Source of the DNA: Acanthosepion esculentum
Taxonomy: Eukaryota > Mollusca > Cephalopoda > Sepiida > Sepiidae
Assembly: GCA_964036315.1 (NCBI GenBank)
Contig: OZ038496.1
Span: forward strand, 18,904,185 to 18,968,184
Length of the DNA: 64,000 nt
Reading direction: 5' to 3'
Shown: piece by piece, positions 40,481-51,494 of the stretch
How the letters are laid out: the number at the start of each line of letters is the position of its first letter
How positions within the stretch are numbered: the first letter of the stretch is position 1
Position numbers and translations under genes: made by a program
The notes under the pieces: model-generated
The model's database searches: none
Told to the model about the DNA's origin: nothing
What the model saw: only the letters and a program-made list of their open reading frames with translations

Positions 40481-41244
40481 TCTAGGTCTACCAGTTTATA
40501 TATATGTATAAACAATGTATATATACACAGTGTATATATCATGAAAATATTAAGACTTCAAAGATAAAGGTAACTTATGTAAAAAGATGTAAAAAATCAT
40601 AATTTTCAAGAACACATGTGTCCTTTCTCCTTCTGATTTGAAAATTCTGATTTTTAACATTTTCATCATGCTTCAATTTGCTCATAAGGCCTCCTAATAT
40701 AGAATCAATATTATTAGTCTTATTATCAATATTATTATTTTTGTTGTTGTTTTTTTCACTCTCAAATTTCTTTCATCAGCCTATTATATCTACATATACA
40801 TATATCTATCTATCTATATATATATATATATAAATAAAATAATCTCATAGCATTTTATGTATCTATTTATACATTTGTGTATATGTATTGGTTCTTTGTA
40901 TATTTTCACTCGTGTTTCTGATATATGTTTTGTCATGAAAATGTTGGGGTGCAAAAGAGACAGGAAATGAATTTCTTAAAAGTGTCAGGGTAAAAGATAG
41001 GAAATTCAGGAGACCAACACTTTGTTTTGTTAACTGGAAAATACCGGAAGTTGAACTGATTGCTGACAATAGTCTGGCTTCACTAAGACTTCCTCAGCAG
41101 GCAAAATAAGCTAAAAAAGCAGCCAGAGTACTGTTTCAAGTTTTATCAATTTAAGATGTGATAATCTAATTCGTGACAATGCAAATTAATGACCTCAGGA
41201 AGAAAGCAAGTAGCAATAAGAAAAAAGGGAAAAAAAATATTAAA
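40481..41244. other. unassigned stretch with TATA-type tracts
   Basis: Short TA/TATC tracts at about 40496-40545 and 40793-40835. A 68-codon minus frame (40863-41069) is not recognised. Confidence 0.45.
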
Positions 41245-42685
41245 AAAAAGATTCAAAAATCAAAAGGAAGAACAAAATGCAGCAAGATAGGAAGGGTAAA
41301 ATAAAATAAGAATAACACATGAAAGATAAAGACGAAGGAAACTTAAAAATGAATGAAAAAAGAAAGAAAATTGCCTCTATAAAATAGAAAAAAAAATGAA
41401 TTCAAAGAATGTACAAATCAAAGGATAAACAACAAGGAAACTAAAAATGAATGAAAAAAGAAAGAAAACTGCATGAAACAAAGAACAGTAAACCAAGTGT
41501 GTATGAATTGAAAGACCAACAAGAAGGAAACAAAAATAAATGAAAAAATTGTCTTTACAAAAATAGAAGGGAAATAAAAGGGTGCGTGAATGAAAATGTA
41601 AAAATGAAGGAAAGTAAAAATTAATAGAAAAAGAAATTGGCCTTAACAAAAATAAAAGGAAAATGAAAGCTAAGGGTGTGCAAATTGGAAAAATAAACAA
41701 GAATTAAATTAAAAGGGAATGAAGAAAAAATTGCATGAACAAAAGAAGAAAGAAACTGAAAGCCAAGTTTCTGTGAATTGAAAGATAAGCTAAAATTGAA
41801 TGAAAAAAAAGAGCAAAATAGAAGAAAAATAACAATAAACAGTGTGTGAATCTAAAAGATAAAAACGAATGACAAATTTTAAAATATTACCTTTACAAAA
41901 TAGAAGAAATATGAAAGCAAGGGGGATATGAATTGAAAGATAAAAAAAAAAAAAAACTATAAATGAAGGAAACGAAGAAAGAAAATTGTTTTTTACAAAA
42001 AGTAAAAGAAAAATGAAAGATAAACAGAAAGAAAAATGAAAGATGAACAAAAGAAGAAACCTGAAGGTCAAGCGTGTGTGAATTGAAAGATAAACAAGAC
42101 AGAAACTAAGAATGAAGAAAAAAGAAGAAAAAATGAAGAAAAATAGCAATGAAGAAAATGAATGAAAAAACAAAAAAGAAGAAAATGAAACATGAATGAA
42201 AAATTAAAAAAATTATTTTACAGAAATAGAACAAAAATGAAAGCAATGTGTGAGCGAGTTGAAAGATAAACGAGAAGGAAAGTAAAATTGAATGAAAAAA
42301 TTAGACAAAAAGATGAAAAATAATGATAAAGATCCCATGATTCAAAAAATAAAATTGAAGGAAATAAAAAATGAATGAAAAATAAAGAATGAATGTTGCT
42401 TTTACAAAAATAGAAGGAAAATGAAAGCTGAGTGTGTGCAAATCAAAATATAAACAAGAAGGAAACTAAAAAGGAAAGAAAAATAAAAAATAATAAAAAT
42501 TGCTATGACAAAAATTGAAGAAAAATGAAAATAAAGAGTGTGTGAATCAAAATGTACTCAAGAAGGAAACTAAAAATGAATGAAAAAAAAAGAAAATTGA
42601 ATGAACAATTGAATGAAAATGAAGGGCATGTGTGTATCAAAAGATAAAAAATAAGAAAGTAACCGGAGAAAATTGATGCACTGAC
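41245..42685. repeat. degenerate A-rich minisatellite, ~80-150-bp unit, about 13 copies
   Basis: A recurring landmark GTGTG(T/A)..AATTGAAAGATAAAC followed by AAGAAGGAAACTAAAAATGA and AAAATTGC(C)TTTACAAAAA appears near 41410, 41498, 41582, 41675, 41770, 41840, 41920, 42070, 42248, 42330, 42432, 42537 and 42630. Long minus frames (up to 127 codons, F/S/L-rich) are composition artefacts. Confidence 0.8.
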
Positions 42686-42699
42686 TGAGATGACATGAC

Positions 42700-43081
42700 C
42701 AACCAACTCATTTTCCTATCATCTAAAATTTTGTCTTTATTGTTTTTTTCTTTATTTCATCCTCTACCCGATTCTCTGAGGGACATGGCAGCACTGACTT
42801 GCAGACAGAGTCTCTAGTCGAGAGACGCCTGCACATTCTTATGTGTATTGGCAACCATGCATGCATTTAATTAAACGACATTCTTGCATTATTTCATCTT
42901 TTTTTTTCTTTACTTTTTTATTTGCTTATTAAACATTTTTGGGGTCTCATTCTTGTAATATGAAGGGGGAGATTGGGCCCAGTTGATGCCTAATAATAAA
43001 TTTGGCAACTTGAGAGGTAGTTCATATAAAGAATATTGTAGTTACATTTCAGCAAAAGCACAGATACTATTTTTGCTGTTT
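42700..43081. other. unassigned stretch
   Basis: Balanced composition near 42770-42860 (GCAGCACTGACTTGCAGACA, AGTCGAGAGACGCCTGC). Not shared elsewhere and no ORF. Confidence 0.4.
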
Positions 43082-43340
43082 CTTTTTTTTTTTTAAACAT
43101 TTCATACCAAGGAAGGTAATAGAGCCACTAGGACGCAAGGTGGGGGGTATTGAGTTTTAGAGAATATGAGAAAAACTACTATTAAGGAAAAAGGACAATA
43201 AAAGAACAGTAATTAAGTAAACAGAAGATAACAATTGATAATGAATTTAAATTTTTGAAGATCAGACATGACTGGGAAGCAAGAAGCAAGTATGAGAAGA
43301 GAAATTGTTTGCAGAGAGCATTCAGCTGTCTCAAAGATAT
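43082..43340 (-). mobile_element. LINE-J 3' untranslated-region fragment
   Basis: Poly-T at 43082-43094, then the antisense tail (ACCAAGGAAGGTAATAGAGC), to ATTGATAATGAATTTAAATT and CAGACATGACTGGGAAGC. Confidence 0.7.
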
Positions 43341-43611
43341 TCCAAATTGTTAAATTTCTTACTTTTTAGGATTAGGAAATCTGTGTGCTCTATGAAAGAT
43401 CAAAATTTCACTAAGATTTTTTTACATTGGATCAAAGTGTAGTATCTGTATTTCTATGTAAAGAATTACCCACATGCACAAAGAAAACTCATAGTAATAA
43501 GAAATAGTATCAAATTAAAAAAAAATTAATTAATAATTACTGTGTTGATGTTTTATATTATAAACAATTAAGCAACATAAGACAACCACTTATCAACAAA
43601 ATTGCCCCAAC

Positions 43612-43614
<3 letters not shown>

Positions 43615-43668
<54 letters not shown>
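43615..43668. repeat. TG/TA tract, tail of the H1 element
   Basis: TA tract at the 3' end (minus strand) of the H1 copy that follows. Confidence 0.95.
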
Positions 43669-43669
<1 letters not shown>

Positions 43670-44463
43670 GAGAATGAAAATAATATATAAATTCTAACAT
43701 TCACAGCATTAATTCAAAAGAGGGCTCAATGCTGATAGTAGAGCAATAATTATTTATTATAATTTTTTCATATAGACAAAAATATTATTTACATTATTCG
43801 GACTATTGTCCTCGTCTTTGTTGCCATATTTATTACAACCTTTCGTTTGTAATAAATATGGTGACAAAGATGAGGACAATAGTTCAAATAATGTACATAA
43901 TACCTCATCTCAAAAATATAGACAGAGATGAAAAACATTTTACTCACTACAAAGATGCAACTTTGTTTCAGTGTATTTAAAATTGCATTTCGACTGGTGA
44001 GAACCAAAATGGTTATAAACAATTCTATTTGTAAGCAAGCTGCATTTGAAACATCACTTCCTTTTTAACATTTGTTTGAAAAAAAATAGAAAATAAAAAA
44101 AATGCATGAAGGCAAAAAGGTGATGGCGTGAAACAAAAGTTGTTGATAGCAGTTTAGTGAAAGGATGGTTGAGGTGTTAAAGTGATGGCTAGATCTGAAA
44201 GATTTCTTTTTGATAACAATGGTCAAGGGTTTAAGCACAGCATTCCTTCTAAGAGTGAGGGGTGAGTCAGAATAGGAGATATTAATATGATGAAAGAAGA
44301 AGGAGTGAAAAAGTTTATAGTAGTAATTGGGAATGTTTTTGGGGAGTTATTTTAAAAACTAAGCCGGAGCTGTTTGGTTCTCACCAGTCAAAGTGCAATT
44401 TTAAATGCACTGAAATGAAGTGCATCTTTGTTGTAAGTAAATTGTTTTTGTCTATATGAAAAA

Positions 44464-44472
<9 letters not shown>
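43669..44472 (-). mobile_element. H1 element, large copy with long terminal inverted repeats
   Basis: Outer arms 43756-44008 (interrupted) and 44371-44472 are reverse complements from ATTATAATTTTTTCATATAG through ACAAAGATGCA and AATTGCA to GACTGGTGAGAACCAAA. The interior of about 360 bp is unique. On minus the sense arm continues with GCTCTACTATCAGCATTGAG to CATTCTCATTAT and the TA tract, as at 20.84-21.12 kb. A SINE-B 3'-end hairpin is nested at 43787-43930. Confidence 0.8.
43787..43930 (+). mobile_element. SINE-B mini fold-back nested in H1
   Basis: The antisense arm ATTTACATTATTCGGACTAT ... TATTTATTACAA, a 7-nt apex, and the sense arm TTGTAATAAATATGGTGAC ... AATGTACATAATACCTC to CTCAAAAATATAGACAG. 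Only the distal ~90 nt of SINE-B are present in each arm. The flank AAAAATATT/AAAAACATT (43778-43786, 43931-43939) is a probable target duplication. It splits the left H1 arm. Confidence 0.8.
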
Positions 44473-44501
<29 letters not shown>

Positions 44502-44600
44502 CACTATTACATTAGAATGTGTTAGTTACTACTACAAATTTGTACATTTTGTTTCAACGTTTAATAAACTACGTCTCATCAGATAGATAACAATGATGGT
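44473..44600 (-). repeat. TA tract and CTGATGA-motif repeat
   Basis: TA to 44497, then a repeat whose minus strand (44551-44582) reads CTGATGA-G-ACGT...ACGT-T-GAAAC. GAAACAAAATG and CAAATTTGTAGTAG follow, shared with the degenerate copy at 55.26-55.33 kb. Confidence 0.65.
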
Positions 44601-45563
44601 AGTAAACAATTTTATTTAGAATTGAAATTTATGAAACATCACTTCATTTTCCATCTTGGGAAAATTTTCCGTACAAAGTAAAAAAGATTTTTATAAAGGA
44701 AAATTGAAGCATCTATTTCCAGTATGAAGTATCCACTATAATAATGGTCAAAGTAATTACAATGTCGGATTAAAAATAAATCTATTAATTCTTTATGAAT
44801 CGGTTCTGTGCAAAATACTTTACAAAGTCCAGTAACTTCTCTTCAGCATCTTTTCAGGGAACTACAGCTTCTTTCATATTCCAAGAATCTGGGTTCAGAT
44901 ATTAACTAATTCCTGGATTTTATGATTTATGTGATGAGAGTTATTGCTTATAGGCACACGTGTCTATTAGATTTTCACTTGGTATGCATAAGTGTAGCAT
45001 ATCTAACATTTTACCTAGATCATTGGCTATTGATATATAAGATTATTTTAAGGTAATTGAACAACCAGTTCACTAAGCTTCTACAATTTTAAGAATCAGT
45101 TCTTGCAAACTGGTAGGATGCCATCACTGTATATATGTCATAAATTTCAGTCACAGGTGAAATGATATCATATGTTCAAATGTCATCTACAGGAAAAGAT
45201 TACAAACTTCTGTTCTGATCCAATTTATAAAACATTAGAAAAACAGAACCAGCTTACAAGAACACCTCAAAACCATGTAATTTGTGCCTAAGGAAGAGAA
45301 TTATGAAAAATATGAATAGGAAACATGATGAGCTCCTAAACAAAAGATTAGACTTCATTTCCAAATAACTGACACCAAAATAAATTCCTACTATGCTACC
45401 TACAACCACATCATGATGAAAAAAAACTAAATAAAATCCCATAATCTAAATCAAATAAACTTTATTCCAAATGATAAAACTTAGAACCAAAGAAAGATAC
45501 ATGAAAGGAAAAGTATAAAATATATATATATGTAAATTAAATGATAAATAAACAGTACAGTGC
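44601..45563. other. unassigned, non-repetitive stretch
   Basis: No shared repeats. It adjoins weak exon candidates, so it could be intron or flank of an unrecognised gene. Confidence 0.4.
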
Positions 45564-45688
45564 TCACAATAACACTAACTTATCTACATAAACACTTTCT
45601 CCAATCATCCAACCAGCAGAAATGGTCAATCTAGTTTTCATTAAACAAAAGAACTGGGAAAGGCCATTTTCTCTTTCCCTCCCACTAC

Positions 45689-45745
45689 CTGGTGTCCTAT
45701 GTATACAATCTTCTAAATGTGTATTAGCCCTTTTTCTGAATAATG
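45689..45745 (-). CDS. weak candidate internal exon, product unknown
   Basis: On minus, TGATTCACATCTTACAG precedes, and CACCAG|GTAGTG ends, a 57-nt open stretch (reads LFRKRANTHLEDCIHRTP). Acceptor and donor fit consensus and the region is not repetitive. The open frame actually extends from 45821 to 45564, and no neighbouring exon is established. Confidence 0.2.
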
Positions 45746-45956
45746 CTGTAAGATGTGAATCAGACAGATAAAAGAAAGATAAGGAAAAAACATGGAAACA
45801 AGTACTGAACTGAAAAGACATTACTAGAACCTATTTGTTGGTTTCAATCCAATGGGGATGATCACTAAAACATCCCCTCCCCAAATTCATAGACAACTCA
45901 TACAGATGCATCCTGGGATTTTTTCTTAAACAGTAAAAATTGACCACTTCTCAGTC

Positions 45957-46220
45957 TCATCTGCCATATTTTTGTTCTTTCTTTTCTTGAAGCCAAAACA
46001 TTACAATCCTTTGACTGAATCTTTTTTGCATGCGAACACCATTTTTACTTTGTGAACTTTTTCCCTTATTACTGTTGCTTTGACTACTTTTGTCATGCAT
46101 ATAAATTGTTTGCTTAGTATTATTTTGCCCTATTCTTTTTCTTCTTTTTTTATTTTTTATTGAGAACTTTGGCAATTCGCTTTTTTTGGCATTTTGCTGA
46201 TTAGACTTGCCCATGACCAA
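45957..46220 (-). CDS. basic Lys/Ser/Gln-rich open frame, product unknown
   Basis: 87 codons starting MVMGKSNQQNAKKSELPKF, with a KNKKRRKR cluster (nuclear-localisation-like) and ending in a stop at 45957. Composition is unlike the F/L/I-rich chance frames of this window and no repeat covers it. It could be a first exon or a short protein, or a chance frame favoured by A-rich sequence. Confidence 0.25.
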   Translation of the reverse strand: MVMGKSNQQNAKKSELPKFSIKNKKRRKRIGQNNTKQTIYMHDKSSQSNSNKGKSSQSKNGVRMQKRFSQRIVMFWLQEKKEQKYGR

Positions 46221-46711
46221 TTAATCCACACTATTATATTAAAAAATTTCAAATTAGAAATATTTTAATAAAAGACAATCTCAGTTTTTTTATTATAAAA
46301 TTTTTATATCTGATCATATAAAGGCAATTTATTACAAACAGAAGCACTTGTTGGTCAATATTAAAGGATTACTGTCCATTCAATAAAGTTTGTTAAAATC
46401 TTTACGAACAAACTAAAAAAAAAGAAACAGTGGACATCTTATTTGGAAGATTTTGAATCTGTTTGGCTGAAGCCCAAAGGAGAATGGCAAATGAATGTTA
46501 TCAGATGGCTGCCAAATCTCTATACCTGAGGATAAAAATGTCTCTTCTTTTGCCATTTGAAAATTCACCTAAATTGATTTGGATGCTGTCTCTTGATTGA
46601 TGTCCAAAAAAGGAAAGAAAAAATGCTTGGAGAATTTTTATCAAGTTAGAGGAGTTATAATGAATGCAATAGCTGATAAAGGTTTTATGTGATAAAAATC
46701 TAGACACACAT
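46221..46711. other. unassigned stretch
   Basis: No shared repeat or recognisable coding. A 68-codon minus frame at 46501-46707 is unremarkable. Confidence 0.4.
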
Positions 46712-46775
46712 TGGAAGAGTGAAAGATGCCTTCCAAAATCTAAGTAAAGTATTAAAAGACAGTAAAAAAAAATAA
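46712..46775 (+). pseudogene. LINE-R fragment
   Basis: GTGAAAGATGCCTTCCAAAA TCTAAGTAAAGTATTAAA matches the upstream part of the 34.36-kb LINE-R piece. Confidence 0.55.
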
Positions 46776-46782
46776 TAAATGC

Positions 46783-47770
46783 AAGTTCAATCCTGAGCTG
46801 GGTAGTGTGGAAAATGGAGCAAGCAATAACTGAGCAGTACTAAAAATAAGGACTAGATAAGATATCCCTAGACATGGAGAGTGGAATGAAAACAGTCTAT
46901 GCTCACTATTTACATTATTCGGACTATTTTCCTCATCTTTGTCGCCATATTTATTACAATGTTTTGGCCGTTGTATGCTCCAGCCTTCTTCAGGTGGTTG
47001 GAATGTCAAACTGAACACTTTATTTTGCTCACTGGGGTAGACTGTTCTAGTTCCACGTGCCATGTCTAATGGATGTCAGTTATCTCCTATTAATTCCCCT
47101 CTTCAAGTTCTCCACTGCCTTAACCAGGTATTGAACTCACACTCTTTGGTTCCTGTCACTGGATCTAGCCAATGCCTTTATCCACTTTGGGTCCTGTCAC
47201 TTGATCTAACTAACACCTTTATCCACTGTGCCATGTGTAGAGCACATGGCACAGTGGATAAAGGTGTTAGTTAGATCCAGTGACAGGACTCAAAGAGCGT
47301 CAGTTCAATACCTGGTTAAGGCGGTGGAGAACTTGGAGAGGGGAATTAACAGGAGATAACTGATAACTGACATCCATTAAACATGGCATGTGGAACTAGA
47401 ACAGTCTACCCCAGTGAGCGAAGTAAAGGGTTCAGTTCGACATTCCAACCACCTGAAGAAGGCCAGAGCGTACAACGGCTGAAACGTTGTAATAAATATG
47501 GCAACAAAAATGAGGACAATAGTCTGAATAATGTAAATAGTGTACATAATACCTCATTTCAGAAATATAGACAGATACAGTCTATCCTCATAAATTTAAA
47601 CAAAGGATTCAGTTCAGAATTCACTGTAGGTTACCTGGATTGAAATACACCTGATGTAGATTGGAGGGTACAGTGGCTGAAACATTGTGATAACAACAAC
47701 AAAGACATGGACTATAATCCACATGTAAATAGTGTAAATAATGATAACACCTCATCGCAGAAATTCAAAA
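46783..47770 (+). mobile_element. SINE-B' split by a SINE-B fold-back
   Basis: The left part has B-box AAGTTCAATCCTG, GCAATAACTGAGCAGTAC and ATATCCCTAGACATGGAGAG. The right part from 47577 has AAACAAAGGATTCAGTTCAG, GGCTGAAACATTGTGATAAC and a 3' end CACCTCATCGCAGAAATT. Together they make one nearly complete B' element once the insert is removed. Confidence 0.8.
46906..47576 (+). mobile_element. SINE-B fold-back unit, most complete, 14-bp target duplication
   Basis: ACAGTCTATGCTCA (46892-46905) and ACAGTCTATCCTCA (47577-47590) flank 671 bp. The antisense arm from CTATTTACATTATTCGGAC reaches the head at about 47239 and contains a ~35-bp duplicated stretch (CCTGTCAC...CCTTTATCCACT). A head-to-head sense arm from about 47242 (GCACATGGCACAGTGGATAA) runs full length to CATTTCAGAAATATAGACAG. 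The left arm lacks the terminal ~38 nt. Confidence 0.92.
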
Positions 47771-47774
47771 AAGA

Positions 47775-48884
47775 AATTGACAATTATCGTTTATTCTAAA
47801 AGTTTTCTTTACTTCTTATCAAACTCCAGTGCCATACCTCTTTATTCTTACTAATCTACACCTTGTGTCTGATACAACATTCCCAACAGGCCTCTAAACA
47901 CACTGTATCAAGTATTCATCTCTGTAAACTACTGACCTCCATTCAACCTTCTTTATTGCTTATCCTGATGAAGGCTAACGATTACTGAAGCAGTGTTACA
48001 CAAGAGTATTTGACCAGCAAGCACAGAGGGAGTGGAGCAGTATGATTGATTTGATGAAAAAGAATTTTTCTGGGTTTATCGAAGAACTGGATCACTGGGG
48101 AGAGGGAATTTAATTATTTCTTTATCTTGTGGAATGGTTGACTTACAATCAACTCTATCAAGTGTTGCAAATATATTTTAACGATTGATTGCTCCCCAGC
48201 CGTGTATGCTTTATCCACATAGTCATCTCTTTTAACAAGTCGTATGTGATATGGGGGGGTGGGTAGGAAAATGATTTGGTCACATTATGGTGCCACTGTG
48301 TAAAAGCAGTAGCGGCAAAGGTGAGAAGGTGAACAACAGCTTTGTGGGAGAATTAAACAAAACCAATAAATACATATAATAATAATGAAAAAAAAAAAAA
48401 ATTTCCCATGATGCAAGTTATAAAGAAACCGGAAAGGGTTTCTGGTCACATGCACAATTTTATGAACCCACTTCTGGAAAGGACACAATCTATCTCTTTT
48501 CACTTTTTAACGATATTATTCGAATATGTTTTGGCAGCTTTACTCATAAAGTATGTGATTTGGTTGTCCCAACTCAGTGCAAGGCTGACATGAGCTCAAT
48601 CATCTTTTCTGTTCTCATACTTACTTCGTATAACTTACTTCTGAACCAAAAAAGAAAACTGACATACTCAAGAAACATTGAGAACTTTGTTTCACTACAG
48701 TCTCCATAAAGGGAATAAACATCTGTAGCAGAAACTCAAGTTTCTCTGTGCTTCTATCTTAATTGTTTGCACATGAACATGCACCTTCACACAAAATACA
48801 TTCAAACCCTACAATCTTTCAACTTCCATAATTGGGGACCCTCATGGGTCTTCTGAGGTAGTATTTCTGATTTTCAATCTTGTG
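47775..48884. other. unassigned stretch
   Basis: No shared repeats were recognised. Contains TCCTGATGAAGGCTAACG near 47957 and an A-run at 48387. Frames of about 60-72 codons without motifs. Confidence 0.4.
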
Positions 48885-50055
48885 ATTAACACATGAAAAT
48901 ATTGTTTTCAGATGCATCTCTAATCAGAGAACAGGAAAAAATACATCAGATTAAACAGAAGGGATTTCTATTGTCTGAGAGAACCCTTTTTACTGATGCT
49001 AGTTTCCAGGAGAGTGACTCATTGTGCCCTCTTGGACTAGCATGTTCTGCTAATATGAAGTGGAAAGATTATATTGAATCACTTGTTAGTTCTATTGCTA
49101 GGAAAGCTGGTTCTTTGTGTCATGTGAGACAATTTGAATCTATCTTAGATATTTATAAGTCTACCATTCTTCCATCCTTTGAATATTGCTATCACATCTG
49201 GTTCTGCGATATATTTAGAAATTCTTGATAAATATCAACGAAGAATCTGCGATGTTATTGGTCATGACCTGGAATCTTGGCTTCAGTTACATTCCTACTG
49301 CTGTAACATAGTTACCCTGTACCTTTTCTATAAAAAATTTCATGGTAATTATTATGATGAACTTTATTGTGAGGGCTTTTATTACTAACACTGTCTTGTT
49401 TAGTTCTTTTATATAAATTGTATTCATTATAAATATTTATTGGGGTTTCATTTTTAAATGTTGTTATTTTTAACACGCCCCCCCCCCACACCGACAATTT
49501 GTACATATGAGAACTAGTTAGGAGTACATAGAGACTTTGAGGTATTATGGTGGTTGCAGTAAGAATGCTAAGTCAGTATGTGGTATGTTTTGATCAGTAA
49601 TCGTGGCTAGCTAAGTTAAAGGTAAGACAGATTGAAGACCAGCCTTCCATATCCCCTCCCCTTATGGCCTTGTGTCACATTTTGTATTTTTCAAAATAAA
49701 TATTACTCTCCTGTTTGTTACATAGACTTCATGAATTGGCAGAAAAGTAAATTGGCAGAAAGATTTCATCGTTTTACAGTTGAAATGGCTCAACGTAACC
49801 ATAACTTGTATGCTAACAATTTATTTTCTTACATTTCTCACTTGTGGAAATATTCTTCCAACTTCTTGTTTAACATCCAACTTTGATCTTCAAAAATTTA
49901 AATGTAATCTCCATTTTTATCTTTCTTCTTAATTCCTATTCTTTTATTGTTCTCTCCCCTTAATATTTTTTTTTTCATTTTCTTTCACACTCAGAAACTC
50001 TGCTTATATCTCAGTGGCTTTATTACTTTGCTTGAGGTGAAATGATTAAGAAATA
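48885..50055 (+). pseudogene. LINE-J, 1.17-kb 3' fragment
   Basis: Open frame 48893-49228 encodes the region after the catalytic motif: MKILFSDASL, FTDASFQESDSLCPLGLAC, MKWKDYIESLVSSIARKAGS and IYKSTILPSFEYCYHIW. After a frameshift come IFRNS/YLEILDKYQRRICDVIG and LYLFYKKFHGNYYDEL. The shared insert follows (49420-49730), then FMNWQKSKLAERFHRFTVE, and the tail TTACTTTGCTTGAGGTGAAA at about 50040. Confidence 0.85.
49420..49730. repeat. shared LINE-J insert, second copy
   Basis: ATTTATTGGGGTTTCATTTT through GGTTGCAGTAAGAATGC to AAATAAATATTACTCTCC, at the same LINE position as 24375-24690. Includes a C11 run at about 49476-49486. Confidence 0.7.
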
Positions 50056-50089
50056 CCTTAATCAGTGAGCATCATCAATTAAAACATTG

Positions 50090-50400
50090 CAGTCTCTGGA
50101 TTTATATGTTACAACAATGCAGGATTCTGGATTCATACAGCATCTGGATTGCAAACCTGAATTTATGTATAATTAGGATGTGATGATCTGGCTTTCAAAT
50201 TATGTTTAGTCTTTTAGATTAAACATATTAGGATATTTGGATTGAAACAGCATTAAGTTTATGGTCCTGGATTCATAAAGTCTTAGAAAGTGGGGATAAG
50301 TATTCTAACAGAATTATGATTAGGGCATTAGATTTATAAATTATTAAGATCTGGAAATCTGGATTCAAACAGAATAAGGATTAGGGTCTTGTATTTGCAC
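50090..50400 (+). repeat. degenerate tandem repeat of TCTGGATTCA type
   Basis: TCTGGATT(C/T)A recurs about every 30-90 bp with AACAG and TTAGGATT/TTAGGGTCTT between. Unit borders are unclear. Confidence 0.45.
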
Positions 50401-50409
50401 ACTATTAAA

Positions 50410-51180
50410 TTGTAGTGGGATCCGCAACGAACAACGGGTCAGCATATGAATGTGAAGGACTGCCAACCAGATGTAATGGACTCCATCACATTTATTTAAC
50501 TTTGATTAGGAATGACGTGGAAAAGGACAAGCAAAGACACTGGAGGTCACCATCGAATGAGGCGGTCACATGCAATTTATATTTGGCATAAAATAGCACA
50601 TAGCAAAAATACAAGACAGAACGTAATGGTTCAAAACATAACATTTGAATTTCTTTGTTTTGATGTACATGCATATAAGCTAAAGGTTTGATAGAGTTAC
50701 GTCTCTTAGATTTGGGATATATTTGTACCAGAGCTCACAAAGTTGAATTAATTATTAAACTGTAGTTTTAGAAGAATAAAGTTTCTGTTGCATGTTTGGA
50801 AATGTAAGTTGGTACAGTTCAGAAGAGTTAAGAGTTTGTACTTGCATGAATGTTGGTAATGTTCTTTAACGTCTGACCGCAAGGTCAAGACGAGAGTTCT
50901 TGAAGGTGACATCTTGGCAGCAAGGAAGGAGACAAAAGAGAAAACAGAGAGAGAAGACTTACTCGTGTATTGTTTATATAAGGGTGGTGTATCATGTGAC
51001 AGGCTCCAGCTTAGTGCATGGGAAATATTATTCCTCGCGTGCAGGCGATCTGATTGGTCGGAATTGACCAATCTGCAAGCTAGTTTTGAGATTAACCAAT
51101 GAATGCTTGTAGTATGATCTGTATGTGTGTTTGTGATGGTGATGATAATCACCATAAAATCATTACTTCAACATCAGTAG
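50410..51180 (-). promoter_or_regulatory. promoter-like or LTR-like segment
   Basis: More balanced composition than its flanks. On minus it has a perfect 8-bp inverted pair of CCAAT boxes (GATTGGTC/GACCAATC, 51050-51071), GTCACATGA (an E-box/M-box type site, about 50994-51002) and CTTATATAAA (about 50975-50984). A 54-codon open stretch starting MSPSRTLVLTLRSDV (from about 50912) follows. The plus-strand left edge TGTAGTGGGATCC could be the TACA end of an LTR, but no 5-bp duplication was found. Confidence 0.35.
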
Positions 51181-51494
51181 TCATGTTCTTCCAGACCTGT
51201 GAGATGAAACACCTTTACACATGTTTTTCTGTCTTATATTTGCGTACTGTTTAAATGATTGTGTTCTCAGCACAATATTTCAAATTGCATTTACTAGTAT
51301 TTATTGAAGTCATATCTGTTTCATATTAACATTTCCTGAGCAAACCAAAGCTGTAAGTTTTGTCTGCACTCTTTCAAATTTCAGGGTAACTTTTTGTTGA
51401 TATTAACCCTTAATTGACACTAATCATCATTTGATGCTTAGCAGCAGATATCCAATATCCATATAGCATCAACAGAGTATATGAGTAGTGTAAA
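51181..51494. other. unassigned stretch
   Basis: Nothing recognised. Confidence 0.45.

Noticed and set aside
41377..42173. 107- and 127-codon minus-strand frames rich in F, S, L and I that look like membrane proteins
   Set aside because: They lie in an A-rich minisatellite; the composition and periodicity explain them.
47242..47576. Two independent SINE insertions to explain the 46.9-47.6 kb pair
   Set aside because: Only one target-site duplication, at the outer ends; none at the central junction.
50410..51172. Definite LTR call for the 50.4-51.2 kb segment
   Set aside because: No matching 5-bp flanking duplication and the right terminus is not clear; kept only as LTR-like or promoter-like.
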